DNA from: Pseudomonadota bacterium
GTDB taxonomy: Bacteria > Pseudomonadota > Gammaproteobacteria > Steroidobacterales > Steroidobacteraceae
Assembly (NCBI GenBank): GCA_025355105.1
Contig: JANYAE010000076.1
Coordinates: forward strand, 1 to 45,286
Direction of reading: 5' to 3'
Length of the DNA stretch: 45,286 nt
Shown here: piece after piece, positions 42,593-45,286 of the stretch
How positions within the stretch are numbered: position 1 is the first letter of the stretch
Layout: every line of letters begins with the position of its first letter
Notes under the pieces: generated by a model
Database searches by the model: none
Seen by the model: only the letters and a program-made list of their open reading frames with translations
What the model was told of the DNA's origin: nothing
Position numbers and translations under genes: made by a program

Positions 42593-44959
42593 ATGCATAA
42601 GCCGTCGCTTGCTTCACTGCCGCTGCCGCGCTTGCTTTGCGCGAGTGCCGCCGCCGCGGCCCTTATGGCCGTTTCTGTTGCACGCGCCGACGATCGGCTC
42701 GCTGCCGCGAACCCACCGAACATGATCACGCTTCAGGAAATCGTCGTGACGGCCCAAAAGCGAGAAGAGAAGCTGCACGATGTGCCGATGGGGGTGACCG
42801 CGATCACCGCAGAGGATCTGCAGAACCAGCAGATCGTCAGCCTCGAGGATCTGCAATCCAAAGTGCCCGGCTTATCGCTGACGAGTTACCAGCCCGGCGT
42901 AACACGGGTCACCCTCCGCGGCCAGAACGCGGGCGGAGTCGGCTCCACCGTAACCACCTACATCGACGATACGCCCTTCGGCTCGAGTAACGCGCTCGCC
43001 AACGGCTTTGGTTTCAGCGGTGATTTCGACACCTGGGACCTGCAGCGTGTCGAGGTGCTGCGCGGCCCCCAGGGAAGCTTGTACGGCGCAGGCAGCGAGG
43101 GCGGTCTCCTCAAGTACGTGACCAATCCGCCCGACCCGACGAAGTTTGACGGGGCAGTCCAGGTGGGGGGCGAGGATGTCGCACGCGGTGACAAAGCCGG
43201 ATCCGGGAAGGGCATGATCAACGTGCCCATCGGTGAGCGCGCCGCGTTTCGCGTGAGCGGCTACTACGAGGGGCTACCCGGTTACATCGACGATCCGTCG
43301 CTCGGGGAGAAAGACATCAATCACGGCTATCGCGCCGGCGTGCGGGCAGCGCTGCTGGCCAATTTGACCGACAACCTTTCGATACGACTGAATGCCTTCG
43401 GGCAGGACCTGCACACGAACGGGTCCCCCAGCACCGATGTGATCGGCGCAGGAGGGTTTCCGCTCACGCCGCCGGCCGATCAGCTCAATCCGCAGAACGG
43501 CAACTTCGACCAGCAACGCTTCATCAATGATCCGACCACCTTCAAGTACCGCATCTACAGTGGCAAGCTCAACTGGAATGTCGGCTGGGGAACCTTCACT
43601 TCGATCACGAGCTACGGGACCACGGATGAGAACGGGCTCATCGACCTGAGCTCTCTTGCGCTCGCACCGGGTGTGCCTGCGGCGGGCACATACGGCAGTC
43701 TCGCTACGAGCCTCCTCCCACTCGTCACGCCACCGCCGCCTGCCGGGGCAACCGCGGTCGCGGGGCTCGCTGAGACCGAGATGATTAACATCAAGAAGTG
43801 GACTCAAGAGTTTCGTCTTGCCTCCGCAACTGATGAGACTCTGGAGTGGCAGGTCGGTGCCTTCTGGACGCGCGAGTCCTCCGTACTTGCTCAGACGCTA
43901 CCGACTTTTTATATCCCAACGCGGGTGTACACCTCTCTCGCTTCGCTAGAAAACGTCTCGCTCGACGCCCTGTACCGCGAGTGGGCCGGCTTTGCGGAGG
44001 TGACCTACCACTTCACCCCGCAGTTTGATATAGGCTTCGGCGGTCGCTATTCCCAGAACAAGCAGTCCTCCAACCAGACCATCACCGGCCTGCTGTTCGG
44101 GAGCCCCCCGGCTCCGCCGACGATCACCTCGGGAGACTCGACCGACAAGGACTTCACGTACTCGATCGCACCACGTTGGCACTTGAGCCGCGACACCCTG
44201 GTGTACGGGCGGATCGCGAGCGGATATCGGCCGGGCGGCCCGAACGACCTGCCGGCGGCTGCGCCAGCAAGCGTTCCAAGACAGTATCAGGCCGACCAGA
44301 CGACGAACTATGAGGTCGGCGTACGCACGGACCTGCTCGACAAGCGTCTGTCCATCGATATCGCTGCGTTCCTCGTCGACTGGAAGAAGATTCAGTTGTT
44401 TGAACTCCTGCAGATACCCGGACAACCGCCGTTCGGGATCAACGCCAATGGCGGCACCGCGCGCAGCAAGGGTGTGGAGTGGACGCTGGGTCTGGCGCCG
44501 GTCAGCGGCCTTACTTTCTCGCTCACCGGTGCATACGTCGATGCCTATCTGACTTCTTCGGCGCCCGATGCCGGTGGCATCGCTGGCGATCCTTTGCCGT
44601 ACGTGCCGAAGTGGAGCACATCGCTGGACGGAGCCTACGCGTGGCAAGCGTTTAAAGATTACAGCGCTTTCGCTGGGGCGACTTGGAGCTATATCGGGTC
44701 GCGCCGCAATGATCTTTCCGCCACTTTTGGTGCAACCGGCTTCGCGCCGAATCCGCGTCCGGAGCTGGAGAGCTACAACACGGTCAATCTGCGTGCCGGC
44801 CTCGAGAACGTTCGGTGGACGTTGGAGCTGTATGCCAAGAACGTGAGCGACACCCGCGGCATCACCTACTACGCCAGCTCGGGTTCCCCAAACTTCGGCG
44901 GCACGCTCAACTACATTCAGCCGCGCACGGTGGGTGCGCGCATCACGGCTCGGTTCTGA
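42593..44959 (+). CDS. TonB-dependent outer-membrane receptor
   Basis: A 788-residue receptor with a signal peptide (about residues 1-32, ending in ARAD) and TonB-box region LQEIVVTAQKREEKLHDVP. The plug domain contains TLRGQNAGGVGSTVTTYIDD and VEVLRGPQGSLYGAGSEGGL, and the barrel ends GARITARF. The FAQ or NVSD-type final hairpin (LYAKNVSDTRGITYY) is typical. It is divergent from the XRE-cupin regulator and followed by a DgcN-like gene, suggesting uptake of a small amino-acid-derived compound or peptide. Confidence 0.95.
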   Translation: MHKPSLASLPLPRLLCASAAAAALMAVSVARADDRLAAANPPNMITLQEIVVTAQKREEKLHDVPMGVTAITAEDLQNQQIVSLEDLQSKVPGLSLTSYQPGVTRVTLRGQNAGGVGSTVTTYIDDTPFGSSNALANGFGFSGDFDTWDLQRVEVLRGPQGSLYGAGSEGGLLKYVTNPPDPTKFDGAVQVGGEDVARGDKAGSGKGMINVPIGERAAFRVSGYYEGLPGYIDDPSLGEKDINHGYRAGVRAALLANLTDNLSIRLNAFGQDLHTNGSPSTDVIGAGGFPLTPPADQLNPQNGNFDQQRFINDPTTFKYRIYSGKLNWNVGWGTFTSITSYGTTDENGLIDLSSLALAPGVPAAGTYGSLATSLLPLVTPPPPAGATAVAGLAETEMINIKKWTQEFRLASATDETLEWQVGAFWTRESSVLAQTLPTFYIPTRVYTSLASLENVSLDALYREWAGFAEVTYHFTPQFDIGFGGRYSQNKQSSNQTITGLLFGSPPAPPTITSGDSTDKDFTYSIAPRWHLSRDTLVYGRIASGYRPGGPNDLPAAAPASVPRQYQADQTTNYEVGVRTDLLDKRLSIDIAAFLVDWKKIQLFELLQIPGQPPFGINANGGTARSKGVEWTLGLAPVSGLTFSLTGAYVDAYLTSSAPDAGGIAGDPLPYVPKWSTSLDGAYAWQAFKDYSAFAGATWSYIGSRRNDLSATFGATGFAPNPRPELESYNTVNLRAGLENVRWTLELYAKNVSDTRGITYYASSGSPNFGGTLNYIQPRTVGARITARF

Positions 44960-45004
44960 CCTCGAGCGGCATTTTCAGGAACACGACATGGAGCCGGGCC
45001 GGCA

Positions 45005-45286
45005 GTGAATGCATCCACACCCGCAAACTGGGAACTTCGGCCACTGCCCTCGCCCTATCTGCTGTTTCTGGGTGACACCGCTGAGCCTGCGTTCGCAAAA
45101 ACGGCGTTCGGGTTGCGGGACTGGATCCCCGAGCGCTGCGTGGGGGAATGGGCGTGCCCGGAAGCCACTGTCAGTACCGGGCTACCGCGCCTGAGCCCGC
45201 GCGAGGCGTACGCGCGCGGGGCACGCGCCCTAGTCATTGGCGTCGCCAATCTCGGCGGAGTCATCCCCGATAACTGGGTGGCGCTT
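45005..45286 (+). CDS. dgcN: DgcN/DUF1611 family protein, N-terminal part (runs off the window)
   Basis: From the GTG at 45005 the frame stays open for 94 codons to the window edge. The translation contains SPYLLFLGDTAEPAFAKTAF, GLRDWIPERCVGEWACPEA, LPRLSPREAYARGARALVIG and VANLGGVIPDNW, the N-terminal Rossmann-like domain of DUF1611. DgcN of this family is an N-acetyltransferase acting on D-glutamate in marine bacteria, paired with the epimerase DgcA. The ATG at 44988 is in another frame and stops at once, so GTG is the likely start. It lies 45 bp after the receptor stop, so the two are probably co-transcribed. Confidence 0.82.
   Translation, partial: MNASTPANWELRPLPSPYLLFLGDTAEPAFAKTAFGLRDWIPERCVGEWACPEATVSTGLPRLSPREAYARGARALVIGVANLGGVIPDNWVAL

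Overview
The window is GC-rich DNA from a Gram-negative bacterium. Two complete TonB-dependent receptors and a fragment of a third, three Tat-type signal sequences and a KatG catalase-peroxidase point to an aerobic, nutrient-scavenging proteobacterium. The receptor style and aromatic-catabolic content suggest a gammaproteobacterium of the Steroidobacter/Nevskia kind or a sphingomonad-like alphaproteobacterium, but the sequence does not settle this. No rRNA, tRNA or CRISPR array was seen.

Layout. (1) 1-4762: a regulator-like remnant, katG, and an NAD(P)-binding SDR/DUF2867 protein. (2) 4820-5141 and 14524-15202: transposon debris made of two inverted copies of a ~300-bp element. Each copy carries a ~159-bp MITE with 19-bp IS6-type terminal repeats, and an IS6 transposase fragment lies next to the second. 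(3) 5142-14500, between the two copies: a self-contained RpoE-ChrR (singlet-oxygen type) regulon with the ECF sigma factor, zinc anti-sigma factor, two cyclopropane-fatty-acid-synthase-like methyltransferases, a desaturase, a FAD oxidoreductase and five conserved DUF proteins. Three matching promoters (TGATCC-N18-TAnnAA) precede its three transcription units. (4) 15236-25072: a catabolic locus with two Tat-signal amidohydrolases of the decarboxylase type, a Tat-signal molybdenum hydroxylase whose [2Fe-2S] partner survives only as a pseudogene, an AAHS-type transporter, a secreted beta-propeller and a TonB receptor. (5) 26005-30709: a tightly packed operon (cyclase, cupin, SDR, 3-hydroxyacyl-CoA-dehydrogenase-like protein, BKACE) ending in an IclR regulator, with a perfect inverted repeat upstream of its first gene. 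(6) 30726-37703, opposite strand: a branched-chain-amino-acid-type ABC importer with both ATPase domains fused in one protein, followed by an M24-fold hydrolase and a D-2-hydroxyacid dehydrogenase. (7) 37938-41695: a TonB receptor cut off by a tniA-tniB transposon, then an IS6 element. (8) 41713-45286: an XRE-cupin regulator, a complete TonB receptor and the start of a DgcN/DUF1611 gene.

Working together: region 3 reads as a membrane-lipid remodelling response to photo-oxidative stress. Regions 4-6 read as import and stepwise breakdown of aromatic or small organic acids. Region 8 may be a D-amino-acid or dipeptide uptake and catabolism locus. Most interesting are the MITE-bracketed regulon with its three-promoter architecture, the apparently exported decarboxylase/Mo-hydroxylase set with a lost electron-transfer subunit, and the tniAB element that lacks tniQ in the visible sequence.
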